64,000 bases of DNA from Lucinisca nassula (Eukaryota; Mollusca; Bivalvia; Lucinida; Lucinidae): NCBI GenBank assembly GCA_963580285.1, contig OY757010.1, positions 150,973,596 through 151,037,595 of the forward strand. The letters are read 5' to 3'. The number at the start of each line of letters is the position of its first letter. The stretch's first letter is position 1. The notes under the pieces were generated by a model. The model made no database searches and had not been told where the DNA came from. It saw only the letters and a list, made by a program, of their open reading frames with translations. The position numbers were made by a program, and so were the translations under genes. This document shows positions 32,612 to 42,832 of this stretch, piece by piece.

Positions 32612-33050
32612 TAGAGAATACCAGGTGAGTGTCTTTTGATATCAAGTTTATCAGGCAAGGCTTTGAGAACGCTTGTAGAATTGCGAGGCTCGCCGAGCGG
32701 TTCTACATGCGTTCTCGAAGCCGAGCCTGATAAACTTGATATCAAATGACACGAATTTTGTGTTCTGTTTATCAGTTTACCCCCTTGTACACTCTTAAAT
32801 TAGCAATTTACGATCAGAAATTGGTGGTCCTCAGTGCGTCCCAGCATTCTGGCGGTCGATATATTTAATATCAGCTGACCATAATTTTCCTATGATATAT
32901 TTTTTTTCAAGCATTTTTTACATTGTTCCAAGTAACAATTACATATTTTGTCATTTTTCTAGTAGTGATAAAGCTCACTTGTCCTGAGATAGCATATCTT
33001 TATCAGGTCAATGTGTTATAATGCAATATACATAGGGGGTAACTAATAAA
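32612..33050 (+). mobile_element. Foldback element H, copy 1
   Basis: Contains a 122-bp hairpin (32630-32751): TTTTGATATCAAGTTTATCA, AGGCTTTGAGAACGC and their complements around a GCGAGGCTCGCCGAG loop region. After the hairpin come CAGTGCGTCCCAGCATTCTG and AGCTCACTTGTCCTGAGATA, which are shared with 34390-34710. Ends are near TAATAAATAGAGAATACCAG and the GGGTAACTAATAA block. Confidence 0.75.
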
Positions 33051-33350
33051 AGGCATTATTCACCAAATTTGACCAAGTCACAGTCTATGAGATATTTACA
33101 TGCAGATAATAACAAATCTACCATAACGGTTGTGTTTGAAATAAAGAACGCATTACTAATGGAGAGGTTTCATAAGTTGCACTTTAGTTTTTGCGCTAGT
33201 ATGCATGTGTTGTGCAATATTTACAAAATATTTACAAAATATTCAAAACGTTCCACTGATTTCAAAGGAAACCAAAGAACTTGAAGGTCGAATGATTCCG
33301 AGAGTAGGCTGGGAAAACTGTCCTGAATGGAGACTTTGTTTTTTGGTTTC
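33051..33350. other. AT-rich DNA, nothing recognised
   Basis: A 71-codon frame at 33069 has no motif support. Confidence 0.35.
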
Positions 33351-33649
33351 TTTGATTTGATGTTTAACGTCCCCGTTAACACTGTAAAGGTCATTTTGGA
33401 GACGTTGCTTCCAATTTTGTGGGACTTTTACCCGACAATGAGATGAAATGACATCTCAAGCCCTATCGCCCAATGAAACCAATAGGGTTTATTAGCATGG
33501 ACGGTCCGCCTCGCACCACGGTTCCTGGACAGGCTTAGATCCTCTAAGCAGTTTACCAGTACTAGTGTGCGGGCCGGATTCAGCTCTGCGTGGAAGCATA
33601 ATGCAGCCCATATATTTCTTGAAGCCCCTATGGGCGGACTGTTTTGTTT
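33351..33649 (-). mobile_element. SINE-like repeat, family A, near full length
   Basis: Reads GATTTGATGTTTAACGTCCC through GGCTTAGATCCTCTAAGCAG to CCCCTATGGGCGGA. It lies between the two foldback H copies. Confidence 0.8.
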
Positions 33650-33769
33650 CACCCTTAAATTCCTGTAATTTAGGCAAAAATGTAGACCCTAATCAGGCAC
33701 CGCGTTCTGTGGCATACGATCTGGGTTTAAACCTTTTTCCAGTCCATATTTTACAGGTAGCTCTCTTTG

Positions 33770-34182
33770 CAGCATGAAAACACGCCTGCAATGGGGTCAG
33801 AACTAAAGTTTACACCCCTGTGTACTTGGTGTTCACATCAGGTGCCACCATTTACTATCATTTTAATGCAAATAGTGCACTTGGCGTGCACGTCTCAAGT
33901 GCATTTGGTGTAAACTTTAGTTCAGGCTTCACGGTATACAATTTACTGTATATAATTTTGACCCCACTTTTATTTAGTAAAACTGGGTTTTACAGTGGTA
34001 AACCTTATTTTTCTTATTTCTGCTATAAAATTTAGATCGTGGTAACTCGTTAGAACCGCCTCGATGAGGCGGTTTTAACGAGTGTCCACAATCTATGTTT
34101 TGGGCAGAAATAAGAAAAATATCGATTTTTATTTTTCGGTGGTAAAATTTACAATGTATTTGTATAGACGCGTTTTCGTAAT
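33770..34182 (-). mobile_element. MITE family 1 copy with an extra inner hairpin
   Basis: Left GCATGAAAACACGCC and right GACGCGTTTTCGTAATG. Between the left end and the usual GACCCCACTTTTAT text lies 33801-33926, itself an inverted repeat (AACTAAAGTTTACAC and complement). The main core AACTCGTTAGAACCGCCTCG is intact. Confidence 0.75.
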
Positions 34183-34261
34183 GTTTTCCAGTCTAGATGT
34201 TACATGTAGTTCTCTTTACACAGCCCTCTGACGTATGTCACAGGGACAAGAATGATGTGGC

Positions 34262-34710
34262 TATAAAAAGAGAATACCAGGCGGTGTCTTTTGATATCAA
34301 GTTTATCAGGCAAGGCTTTGAGAACGCTTGTAGAATCGCAAGGCTTGCGTTCTCGAAGCCGAGCCTGATAAACTTGATATCAAAAGACACCAACCTGGTA
34401 TTCTATTTATCAGTTTATCCCAGTGTACACTCTTAAATTAGCAATTCATGGTCTTCAGTGCGTCCCAGCATTCTGGCGGTCGATATATTTAGTATCAGCA
34501 GACCATGTTTTTCCTATGATATTTTTTTAAAGTAATTTTGCCATTTTTCTTAGTTACAATAACAGTTTTTGTCATTTTCCAGTAATCCGGTTCATTCATA
34601 AAAGTGCAAAGTCACGTTGACGTGATAAAGCTCACTTGTCCTGAGATAGCATATCTTTATCAGGTCAATGCGTTACAATGCAATACATATAGGGGCAACT
34701 GATAAATAAT
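34262..34710 (+). mobile_element. Foldback element H, copy 2
   Basis: Hairpin 34285-34389 as in copy 1 but with a shorter loop (ATCGCAAGGCTTGC). Downstream text matches copy 1 closely, with a short extra segment (AGTGCAAAGTCACGTTGACG). Its ends AAAAAGAGAATACCAGG and CAACTGATAAATAATAG suggest inverted termini around TGATAAATAG. Confidence 0.75.
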
Positions 34711-34770
34711 AGTTACCTGGATTTCTGCACGGTGAGTGACAGAACATTACGATAACACGTCCGTATGACA

Positions 34771-35041
34771 TAATGCTTCATTACGAAAACATGCCTATGC
34801 AAATACATGGTAAATTTTACCGCCGAAAAATCGATGATTTTAAGATGAAAATAATATTTTTCTTATGTCTGCTCAAAATATAGATTGTGGGCGCACGTTA
34901 GAATCGCCTCATCGAGGCGGTTCTAACGAGTACCCACAATATATATTTTAGAGCAAACAAAAAATGGTTTTTACCCTAATAACCCTAGTTTTACCATATA
35001 AAAGTGGGGTTCAAGGGGGTCAGAATCATACAGGCGTGTTT
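34771..35041 (+). mobile_element. MITE family 1 copy
   Basis: Ends CATTACGAAAACATGCC and GGCGTGTTTGCATGGTG. Core GGGCGCACGTTAGAATCGCC with complement. Its right flank (CATTGATATCCCCAAAATGG) reappears beside the copy ending at 36692, so the two share more than the element. Confidence 0.85.
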
Positions 35042-35228
35042 GCATGGTGTCATTGATATCCCCAAAATGGCTACGATATAATGCTTTGTAACAAGTTTTA
35101 CAAGTTTATTTAATAGTCAGGTTATACATCAATATAACAACATGAGAGTTAATATTATAAACATGGTATACATATCAGTGACTCGATGACAATCGAGATT
35201 TGGACACAAGAGTCTCCGCATATACGTA

Positions 35229-35548
35229 CAGTGAAAATTCGATGGCTCAAAACCGATGGCCCGCTTACCATAGCTGGTTCTAACCCGCCCTTGAGCCCTA
35301 TGGAATTCTTTCTGTAGGACCTGATAAAATATTGTTAAGATATTTAATTATGAAAGGTTTGTTGGGTATACCCATTAAATTCTTCTCGATGAGGCGATTC
35401 TAATGAGTAAACACAGCATGCCTTTATTTTATATAACCCCTATGCCACTACGAATAACCCTCAGGGGCTCGAACTGTCCCTGTTTTGGACACATTTGTAT
35501 GGTCCCAAAGATGTTCGAGACTTCGAAACACCATTGTACGCATTTAGA
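35229..35548 (+). mobile_element. MITE family G copy, diverged
   Basis: TACAGTGAAAATTCGATGGC at the left and the complement of ACAATGGTGTTTCGAAGTCT at the right. The interior holds GATGAGGCGATTCTAATGAG, one arm of the shared core palindrome. Confidence 0.65.
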
Positions 35549-35961
35549 TTTTTGGCCATATCTAATACCACTATATCACCGCTACGCTTTCCTTCACAGG
35601 TTCGTTATAGTCTAGGCGGATATATGGCATCATAAATTATAACAGTACAACCTGTGAGGTAGTCTAAACCTCAACGTGAAACGTGGAATTAACGTAGAGG
35701 GCAAAATATAAAGTTTCATGAAGTGGTTTAGATGCTAATGCTAGCACACCCAGATTCTTGTTCTCATAATGCACACTGCAAATATTTCAAAAATTATTAA
35801 TAGCGCTTACTGTTGCGTTTCTTTTTTATGATATCAATAAATTTGCATAATTTTCTTAATTCCACCACATTTGTTTCGTTCATTAAAGAGCTGAATTTCA
35901 GTATATTTGGATTTCTTATGTAATAAGGCTTAATGTATTTATATCGCTGATCTTCAAAAAA
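35549..35961. other. AT-rich DNA, nothing recognised
   Basis: No repeat or exon seen. Confidence 0.4.
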
Positions 35962-36692
35962 CGAAGCCATGCCTATACAAATTCATTGTAAATTTAACCG
36001 CCGAAAAATCGATAATTTTAAGATGAAAAAAAAAATGTATTTTTCTTATGTCTGCTCAAAATATAGACTGTGGGCACAATCTATCCACAATCTATATTTT
36101 AGAGCAAAAACAAGAATAGCAGTCAAAGCACAATTTATTTATTCCTGATTGTGTCTCCACTATGGTTGTAAAGGCGAAAAGTCGCTTCCATTGCTGAGAG
36201 AATTAATCATAATCCCGAAAAAAAAATAGTAACAAATAAACCCCTACATAAAGAGTGTACTGCATTGTCGGATAGCCTTATATGCACTATATGAGCATCC
36301 TTTTTGGGGGATGCCTCTGTGGCGCAGTGGTTAAGGACGTTGGCAACTTCAGTGCTTGGCGACGTCGCCGCATCTGTGCGTGGGTTCTAATCGCAGTCAA
36401 AGCACAATTTATTTATCCCTGATTGTGTCTCCACTATGGTTGCAAAGACGTAAAGTCGCTTCCATTGCTGAGAGAATTAATCAAAAAAAATAAAAATAAA
36501 AATAAAATAAAATAGTAACCAATAAACCCCTATATACAGTGTACTGCAGTGTCGGATAGCCTCATATGCGCTATATGAGCATCCTGCCGCATCTGTGCGT
36601 GGGTTCCAATCGCATTCAAAAGAATTGTTTACCCCTGATAACCCCAGTTTTAACAAGGGGGTCAGTATCATACAGGCGTGTTTGAGTGGTAC
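35962..36692 (+). mobile_element. MITE family 1 copy split by a SINE array
   Basis: The left half (ACGAAGCCATGCCTATAC to TATATTTTAGAGCAAAAAC) and right half (TTTACCCCTGATAACCCCAG to CATACAGGCGTGTTTGAG) belong together when compared with 34771-35041. About 510 bp of tRNA-type SINE sequence lies between them. Confidence 0.75.
36112..36622 (+). mobile_element. Tandem tRNA-derived SINE array, family D
   Basis: One complete unit (36311-36520) flanked by a 5'-less unit (36116-36310) and a head fragment (36583-36622). The head at 36311-36397 has an A box TGGCGCAGTGG and a B box-like GGGTTCTAATCG, the internal RNA polymerase III promoter of a tRNA. The body is AAAGCACAATTTATTTAT, TGATTGTGTCTCCACTATGG and TTGCTGAGAGAATTAATC, then an A-rich tract and a linker with GTCGGATAGCCT and ATATGAGCATCCT. 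Head, body and linker repeat in order, so this is a tandem SINE. Confidence 0.8.
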
Positions 36693-37228
36693 CATTCATA
36701 TCCCCAAAATGGTTACTTTTCCGATGGGATATTAACAAAATTGTACCGATATAGTTCCAACAAATTGACCTGAGACTGGTGAACTCTATTAACATAATTT
36801 CACACCCGACTGAATGCATGCATTTATCTTCGCCGTGTCTCGTAAATGGCGATATTGTTATTCAATACATAGAGGTCGGTAAATGGGTGCGATTCACGTG
36901 ATGCCGAAAATTCACGAGAAGTTTACGAAAGCCGACGTATGACAAATTTATTCCATGCATAAAGATTAGTCTCAGGTCAAATTGTTCGAACTATAGCTAA
37001 GTTACACATGTTCAAACGGGCGTAATAAACTTACAATGCCGTTGAAAGCGTGCATATTTGTTCTGTTAAACCATATTTAGTTTCACGCCTTTGCTTCAAA
37101 TGCTCTTTCCCATTCATTTCAAAATACTCAATGAAATATTTGCAGCCTGTCTTTTATTCTCAACCAGTCTTTATCTGCCATTTTATCCCCTAAAGCTTCT
37201 TAAGACGCCTTATTAACAAAACAAGTAT
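36693..37228. other. AT-rich DNA, nothing recognised
   Basis: No repeat or exon seen. Confidence 0.35.
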
Positions 37229-37688
37229 CAACAAAAGTGCCAACGGCAGTAAACCTTTACCAATAATTGTAATCAAATAAAAGTAGGTCAGGCCATACAA
37301 GTACGACGAGAAGTTATTTTCAAAACAAAATTAACACTGGAAATTGGCTGAAAAGAGACATTTTGCTTTTTGGTTGGTTACACTGAAAATCAAATACTGC
37401 TCAACTTCACGTGAACAAGTTCGTGAAATGATGACCCCCCCCCCTAAACCCCACTTTATATAGAGAAAACTGGGGTTTACGGGGGTATTCATTATTTTTC
37501 TTATTTCTGCTCCAGTACATAGGTTGTGGGTACTCGTTAGAACCGCCTCAATGAGGCGGTTCCAACGAGCACACACAACCTATGTTAAAAGCATTTATAA
37601 GAAAAAATATCAAGGATTTTCATCAGAAAAGTTGGTATTTTGGAGATATAAAAAAGCACTATGTCGCACGGGTGTGCTTTCGTAATGC
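37229..37688. repeat. Duplicated block 1: 175-bp segment plus MITE family 1 variant
   Basis: 37229-37404 (AAAAGTGCCAACGGCAGTAA ... AAATACTGCTCAAC) recurs at 37689-37863. It is followed by a MITE variant whose left end is TTCACGTGAACAAGTTCGTG rather than the usual TIR, as also seen at 43938. The core GTACTCGTTAGAACCGCCTC is intact. Confidence 0.8.
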
Positions 37689-38202
37689 AACAAAAGTGCC
37701 AACGGCAGTAAAACTTTTCCAATAATTGTAATCAAATAAAAGAAGGTCATGCCATACAAGTACGACAAGAAGTTATTTTCATAACAAAATTAACACAGGA
37801 AATTGGCTGAAAAGTGACATTTTGCTTTTTGGTTGGCTACACTGAAAATCAAATACTGCTCAAGCCCATCGCGAAAACACACCTATATAACTTCGACGCC
37901 CCTTAAACCCCACTTTTATAAAGTAAAACTGGGGTTTACAGGGGTATACATTATTTTTCATATTTCTGCTCAAACCATAGATTATGGGTACTCGTTAAAA
38001 CCGCCTCGGCTTATTTCTGCTCAAAAACATAGATTGTGGGTACTCGTTAGGACCGCCTCGCCGAGGCGGTTCTAACGAGTACCCACAATCTATGTTTTGA
38101 GCAGAAATATGAAAAATATCAGGATTTTTATCTGAAAAAAAAATCATTTTTGGGGGATAAAATTTTACCAATATGTTTGAATAGACATGTTTTCGTAACG
38201 CG
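37689..38202. repeat. Duplicated block 2: 175-bp segment plus MITE family 1 copy
   Basis: Second copy of the 175-bp segment, then a MITE with CATCGCGAAAACACACC. In this copy a 52-bp core arm (TTTCTGCTCAAA, GGGTACTCGTTA, ACCGCCTCG) is present twice in tandem (37966-38070), as in the copy at 20488. Confidence 0.8.
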
Positions 38203-38388
38203 TTCTTGGGGCGCATGCACTATGGCAGACAAATTGTTGCGTATGAAGAAATTCAATAAAATCGACTCTCAGATTTTAATTGTCTCAGATGTTGATTCTT
38301 CCTGCGGTCTGTGATTCCAGAGTCAAGCGTTTAAATTTCAGTTTATCTCTCTGCATGTACCCTGATGTGGTGGCTGTGGTGGCAGTGA

Positions 38389-38477
38389 GTGAGTGAGTGT
38401 TTGAGTTTTACGTCCCACCAACACCTAAGGTCATACGGAGACGGGACCTCGGTTTAAAGACTCATCCGGAAGTCTAA
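38389..38477 (-). mobile_element. SINE family B, 5'-truncated, with 14-bp TSD
   Basis: On minus: ...CCGAGGTCCCGTCTCCGTAT, then TAGGTGTTGGTGGGACGTAA and AACTCAAACACTCAC. It is flanked by perfect TGTGGTGGCAGTGA at 38375-38388 and 38478-38491. It matches the 3' half of the full copy at 39492-39650. The tRNA-like head is missing. Confidence 0.85.
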
Positions 38478-38551
38478 TGTGGTGGCAGTGAACGGTATCC
38501 CGTACTTCACCATTATGTGCAGATTGTATTTCCTCTTCTTTTGGGATCTAA

Positions 38552-38850
38552 CAGCCCCCGCCCATCGGGGCTTGAAGAAATAGATGGGCTGCATGACGCT
38601 TCCATGCAGAGCTGAAACCGATCCGCACACGAGGACTGGAAAACTGCTTAAAGCATCTAAGCCTGCCCAGGCAGAGCGGTGCGAGTCGGACCGCTAATGC
38701 TTATAAACCCTATTGATTTCATTGGGCGGCAGGTCTTGAGATGTCATTTCATCTCAATGTCGGGTAAAAGTCCTGCAAAATTGGAAGCAACCTCTCCAAA
38801 ATGACCTTTACAGTGTTGACAGAGATGTTAACCTCAAATCAAACAAACAA
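38552..38850 (+). mobile_element. SINE-like repeat, family A, near full length
   Basis: AGCCCCCGCCCATCGGGGCT at the head, tail GTTAACCTCAAATC followed by (AAAC)n at 38840-38856. Confidence 0.85.
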
Positions 38851-38877
38851 ACAAATTGAGAGAAAGTGAGTTTCATT

Positions 38878-39005
38878 GACTTGAGGTTTAACGTCCCCGT
38901 CAACATTATATAGGTCATTTGGAGACATTGTTGAGATGAAACGATATCCCAAGCTCTGTCACTCAATGAATCCAGTAGGATTTATTGGCATGGACGGTCA
39001 AACTC
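38878..39005 (-). mobile_element. SINE-like repeat, family A, fragment
   Basis: Tail-side half only: ACTTGAGGTTTAACGTCCCC to GGCATGGACGGTCAAACTC. It lies head-to-head with 38552-38850 across 28 bp. Confidence 0.7.
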
Positions 39006-39099
39006 AGGAAGAATTCAGTTTTGGTCTATCAAAAAATCGAATTAGGTTAAAACTAGAATTGTTTTCAGAGGAAAACAATGTCCCCCTCTCCCACCATAA

Positions 39100-40207
39100 A
39101 TATATCTTAAACACCCATTTGACTTTAATAACTAGGTTAAGGTCACCAAACAAGACATTTTTGGCCAAAAGTGAGTTTTGGGGAGCCTGTGACCTTTAAA
39201 AAACAGTCATCAAAAAGCTCAGATCACAAGACAAATTTGGTAGACTGTAATTAAATATTGTACCGATTTTGACCAACATTCATCAATTCTTAAATGATAT
39301 AGGGAACAGATAAGCCACTTTTGGCCCCGAATGAATAGGTTTCGGGAGCCCTTTACCTCAGGGTGCAGACAAGCCATATTAGGCCCAAAATTGACTGTTT
39401 TCTTCATTTTTTTTTTTTTTTTTTTTTTTTTTTGGGGGGGGGGGGGGGCTGTGATTTTGAAAAAAGGTCAAGGTCACCAAAATATAATCAAGTGAGTGTT
39501 TGAGGTTTACGTCCCACAGACAGCTAAGGTCTTACGGAGACGGGACCTCGGTTTAAAGACTTCTCCGAAAGTCTGGAGAAGCCCGGGATCGATTCTGCGA
39601 CCCCTGGTTTACAAGGCGAGTAGGGTAACCACTAGACCACTGATGCTTCTCAAAATCTAATCAAATCTGCGGTATGCTGTAATGTACCAAGTTTGAATAA
39701 AATTATTCACTTCGTTTATGAGAAATAGTGCAGACAAGCCATTGCCTGTTTTGTGGGGGAAGGGGGGGGGGGGGGGCATGTGACCTTGAAAAAAGGGCAA
39801 ATGTTTAACTAAAATTAATCAATTCGCTAATGAGGTAGAGTGCAGACAAGCCATTGAAAAAAGGTCAAGGTCACCCAAATCTAATTAAATCTGCGGTATG
39901 TTGTAATGATATATTGTACCAAGTTTGACAAAAATTGGTCAATTTGTCATGGGATAGAGTGCAGACAAGCCATTTTTGGCCCAATGTTTTTTTTTTAGGG
40001 GGGGGGGGGGCGAGGGGGCCTTTGACCTTTGAAAACAAGGTCAAAGTAATCATAACCTAACTGTTTTCCCCATCCTAGTGGTGTAACTATGCAAGTTTGT
40101 TCAAAATTCATCCATAGGTTCAGGAGATATAGTGGTTCAAACAGGCTTAGCCGACGCTGACGGGATCCGCACCAAAAATATGTCCCCTCCCCTCCGGTGG
40201 GAGGACA
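39100..40207 (+). mobile_element. Helitron-like element with about 160-bp tandem units
   Basis: Units with GTGCAGACAAGCCATTTTTG, GTGACCTTGAAAA, AAGGTCACCAAA, TCTGCGGTATG(C/T)TGTAATG and TACCAAGTTTGA recur at least five times, with poly-T and poly-G tracts (39410-39448, 39760-39778, 39988-40010). It ends with CCTCCCCTCCGGTGGGAGG, a hairpin within ATGTCC...GGACAT at 40179-40205, followed directly by PLE sequence. A SINE B copy is inserted. Confidence 0.6.
39492..39650 (-). mobile_element. tRNA-derived SINE, family B, full length
   Basis: On minus the head has A box GTGGTCTAGTGGTTA and B box-like AGAATCGATCCC, about 35 bp apart, as in a tRNA. The body has CTTTCGGAGAAGTCTTTAAA and CCGAGGTCCCGTCTCCGTAA, and the tail GACGTAAACCTCAAACACTC. 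Flanks CAAAAT(A/C)TAATCAA at 39478-39491 and 39651-39664 form a 14-bp TSD with one mismatch. It is nested in the tandem array. Confidence 0.9.
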
Positions 40208-40260
40208 TAATTTATAATAAACGCGATGGCTTTGATTTTGAGATTGTAAAGTTTCCTGTC
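40208..40260 (+). pseudogene. Penelope-like RT scrap, plus orientation
   Basis: AATTTATAATAAACGCGATG followed by GGCTTTGATTTTGAGATTG matches the KIYDKRDDF...EIV part of the copy at 19399-19440. It abuts a minus-oriented RT at 40262, i.e. a head-to-head inverted junction. Confidence 0.65.
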
Positions 40261-40261
40261 G

Positions 40262-41561
40262 TATAACATTTATATTGTACCCAATCTTTTTTATATCGAA
40301 GAATGATTTTACGAAATTGGTTGCTGAAGTCATTGCAATTATATATTTTTCTGAATTTATATACTAATTTGTTTGTTGGATTTGAGGTTTAACGTCCCCG
40401 TCAACAATGTATAGGTCATTTTGGAGAAGTTGCTTCCAATTTTGTGGGACTTCTAACCGACATTGAGAGGAAATGACATCTCGATCTCTGCCGCCCAATG
40501 AAACCAGTATAAGCATGGACGGCCGATCACATTGCCTGGGCAGGCTTAGATCCTCTAAGCGGTTTACCAGTACTTGTGTGAAAAATTTATATACTAAGTC
40601 AACATAAAATTCGGGTTCCTATAAACCTTGTTGCAGAAGAGAAGTCCAACACTGAATTTTGAAATTAAATCGGAATGACGTCTATAAAATTTTGAAAAGG
40701 CTTTGCGTAGCTTATGATACCGATAACCCTGATTCTCAAGTTTAGCAGCTAACAATTTTTACGAGTACTGAAGTCAGTTACCAGACAAGACACTCTGGGC
40801 AAATCGAATTAATTGCGAAATATTAACGCCATAGGATGCCGCACGAGGAACATCACCATGCAAGAAAAGAAAATTTACAATCTCAGAATCAAACTCATCG
40901 CGTTTATCATAAATTTTGCAAGAAACAAACCCATCTACAGTAGATAGATGAAATCCAAAAACGGGACCTCGGTATCAGAAGAATTTGCTTTATTTATCTG
41001 AAGCTCCGACGGATAAATTTGACTGATCAAACCATCGAAATAGGTATTGTCAATATTTAATAAATCATCCAAATATGTAGAAGTCGAGCTAAAGAAAACA
41101 TGTACAATTCATAATTTCCAGTTCTGTGGTGTATTTCTTGCTTCCAAAGGATAACCCTTTTATAGAACATATTCAATGATTTCAGATTGGAAAGGGACAT
41201 CATGAAGTCTCTTTCATAACAAAACAAGAAAAGATCAGCCAAAGGGGTGCGCGATTCGTACCCATCGGAATACCCACAACTTGTCTAAATAATTAAGTAC
41301 TAAATCTTATGTAAATATTGTCAGGTAGAAAGGCGAGAGTATCACACACTTTCTGACATGACCATAAAGAATGATTTTTTTATGCTGTTCAGAAGTGAAA
41401 AAAAAAGCATTTCTTTCATTACACGCAAGAGAGAGGGAGTCTTCCCTATGAAATGTCCATTCAATTAAATCATTAAGTTTTGCTGTTATAAGATTGTGAG
41501 GAAGTGTAGTGTAAAGGGTGGGGAAAAACCCATCCTCACCTTCATTCTCGCTGTGGTTCAA
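40262..41561 (-). pseudogene. Penelope-like RT pseudogene with nested insertions
   Basis: Read on minus from 41561: HSENEGEDGFFPTLYTT (motif A region; Gly in place of Asp), LPHNLITAKLNDLIEWTFHR, LACNERNAFFFTSE, then the GIPMGT-like region near 41265, ADLFLFCYERDFMMSLS, an insertion of about 90 bp (41100-41190) that resembles the retrozyme unit (TCTGTGGTGTATTTCTTGCT), then LDDLL-like and LNKANSSD-like text, KIYDKRDEFDS, FLHGDVPR, RFAQSVL, and after a SINE (40368-40583) the final FRKIILRY segment. Several stops and frameshifts. The gene would encode the PLE reverse transcriptase. Confidence 0.75.
40368..40583 (-). mobile_element. SINE-like repeat, family A, 5'-truncated, with perfect 14-bp TSD
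   Basis: Tail (minus) ends CCTCAAATCCAACAAACAAA at 40368. The head is cut after CACAAGTACTGGTAAACC. AATTTATATACTAA occurs at 40354-40367 and again at 40584-40597, and joining them restores the PLE reading seen at 19715-19735. This shows target-primed retrotransposition for the family. Confidence 0.92.
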
Positions 41562-42345
41562 ACATGTATTTGCTCTGTCCGCGCGAAGATTCCTTACCCA
41601 TCAATGAAACAGTTCGTGTAACAAAGAATTCAAAATTAAAGCCAAGTTGACCCAAGGATGAAGATTCGAAAGTTAAACGCGTTGTAATAGCCTGCGCTGC
41701 ACACAACGCCACTTGAACACTGGAGCAATAGAAAACCAAAACTTGAACACGTTGGATCTAGCAACAGACAACAGAGTTCCGACTCCGACCAACTAATAAA
41801 TAGCTTTAAGCCATCATGGAGTCTGAACACCGACACTCCGGCGTGTAGTAAAAAAGCATAATGCGTGACTGGATAAACGCAATGCATGCAGAATGTTTAA
41901 AAGCATGTGCTTTATAACCCATGCGCTTGTAACGTCTAATAATTGTTTGAAATTGTTCCGAAAAATTAGGTCTAAATCGCGACGGAAGTAAAGACGAGGA
42001 TTGCAGCTGCGTAAAATCGATTTAAGCCCCCCAGTCCCCAGTGGAATTCTATTCACTGACCGTTCCAAGGCAGTTCTTATGTCGCGGTTTATTTTTGTTA
42101 TGGTTTGTCTTTGAGTGTGTGTTTCGCTTATATTATTTTGTTTTGGATAGCCAGTTGGCCATTTTGTGGGAAAGTAACTGTCCTTTTGGCTATCCGTTAT
42201 TGATGTTTACATTAGGTTCTAGTTATTTCGTGTTGTGTTTCTTTCCCTATGGTGTCATTGTTGGGAGCTGTGGGTTAGTTGTATCGATTCCTGATCATTG
42301 TCTTCACTTCTATTTTGCTTTTATTTTTCTTAATTTATATATAAT
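41562..42345 (-). pseudogene. C-terminal and untranslated part of a second Penelope-like copy
   Basis: On minus, 41990-41830 reads FRNNFKQ then RRYKRMGYKAHAFKHSAC in an alternate frame, which parallels the FRKIILRY segment of the other RT copies with clear divergence. Upstream on minus (42345-41995) is the PLE-associated repeat (CTATCCAAAACAAAATAATA, GCCTTGGAACGGTCAGTGAA). Downstream 41830-41562 is probably its 3' tail. It lies immediately before the RT at 40262-41561, a tandem arrangement common for PLEs. Confidence 0.55.
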
Positions 42346-42573
42346 GTTGCCAAAAAGCTATTGGGAACAACAGTATGAATCTGGATGAGAATGACCGAAC
42401 ATAATGAAATGTAGCTTTAAATATAACAAATATGTGCAGTGCATGAAAAGTAAATTCTTTTAATTAGTATAGACTAAAATCAATTTTGGAAATGTTTTCA
42501 CACTGCCTACAAAAATCGCTACCTACTGTTTATTTGATGAAGGGAATTCAATGTGATATGTCCTACCACCATT

Positions 42574-42773
42574 TTAACCTTTATCTTGCTGTTCACGACA
42601 ACCCCTTCTTTTGCAAACAGTGTAGATCCAGATCAGATGGCTTCTGACCAGGATCTGCACTGTTTGACATTCAGTTTATGAATTTGTAGCAATAAATTAC
42701 ATCAAGTAATTTGATTGGTTGATAGACAGAAATGGGTGTGGCTTAAATGAATATTCAGCAAGAGAAGGGTTAA
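42574..42773 (+). mobile_element. MITE family E, complete, TTAA-flanked
   Basis: TTAA at both ends, then inverted CCTTTATCTTGCTG and complement of CCCTTCTCTTGCTG. Core hairpin: AAACAGTGTAGATCCAGATC with ACCAGGATCTGCACTGTTT. The right part AATTTGTAGCAATAAATTAC, TTTGATTGGTTGATAGACAG is identical to 58845-58915. Confidence 0.85.
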
Positions 42774-42832
42774 ACTTGTTTCAATGAATCCGCGATGGAG
42801 ATCAGACTTGATACAAAGACGTATTTAAAGAT

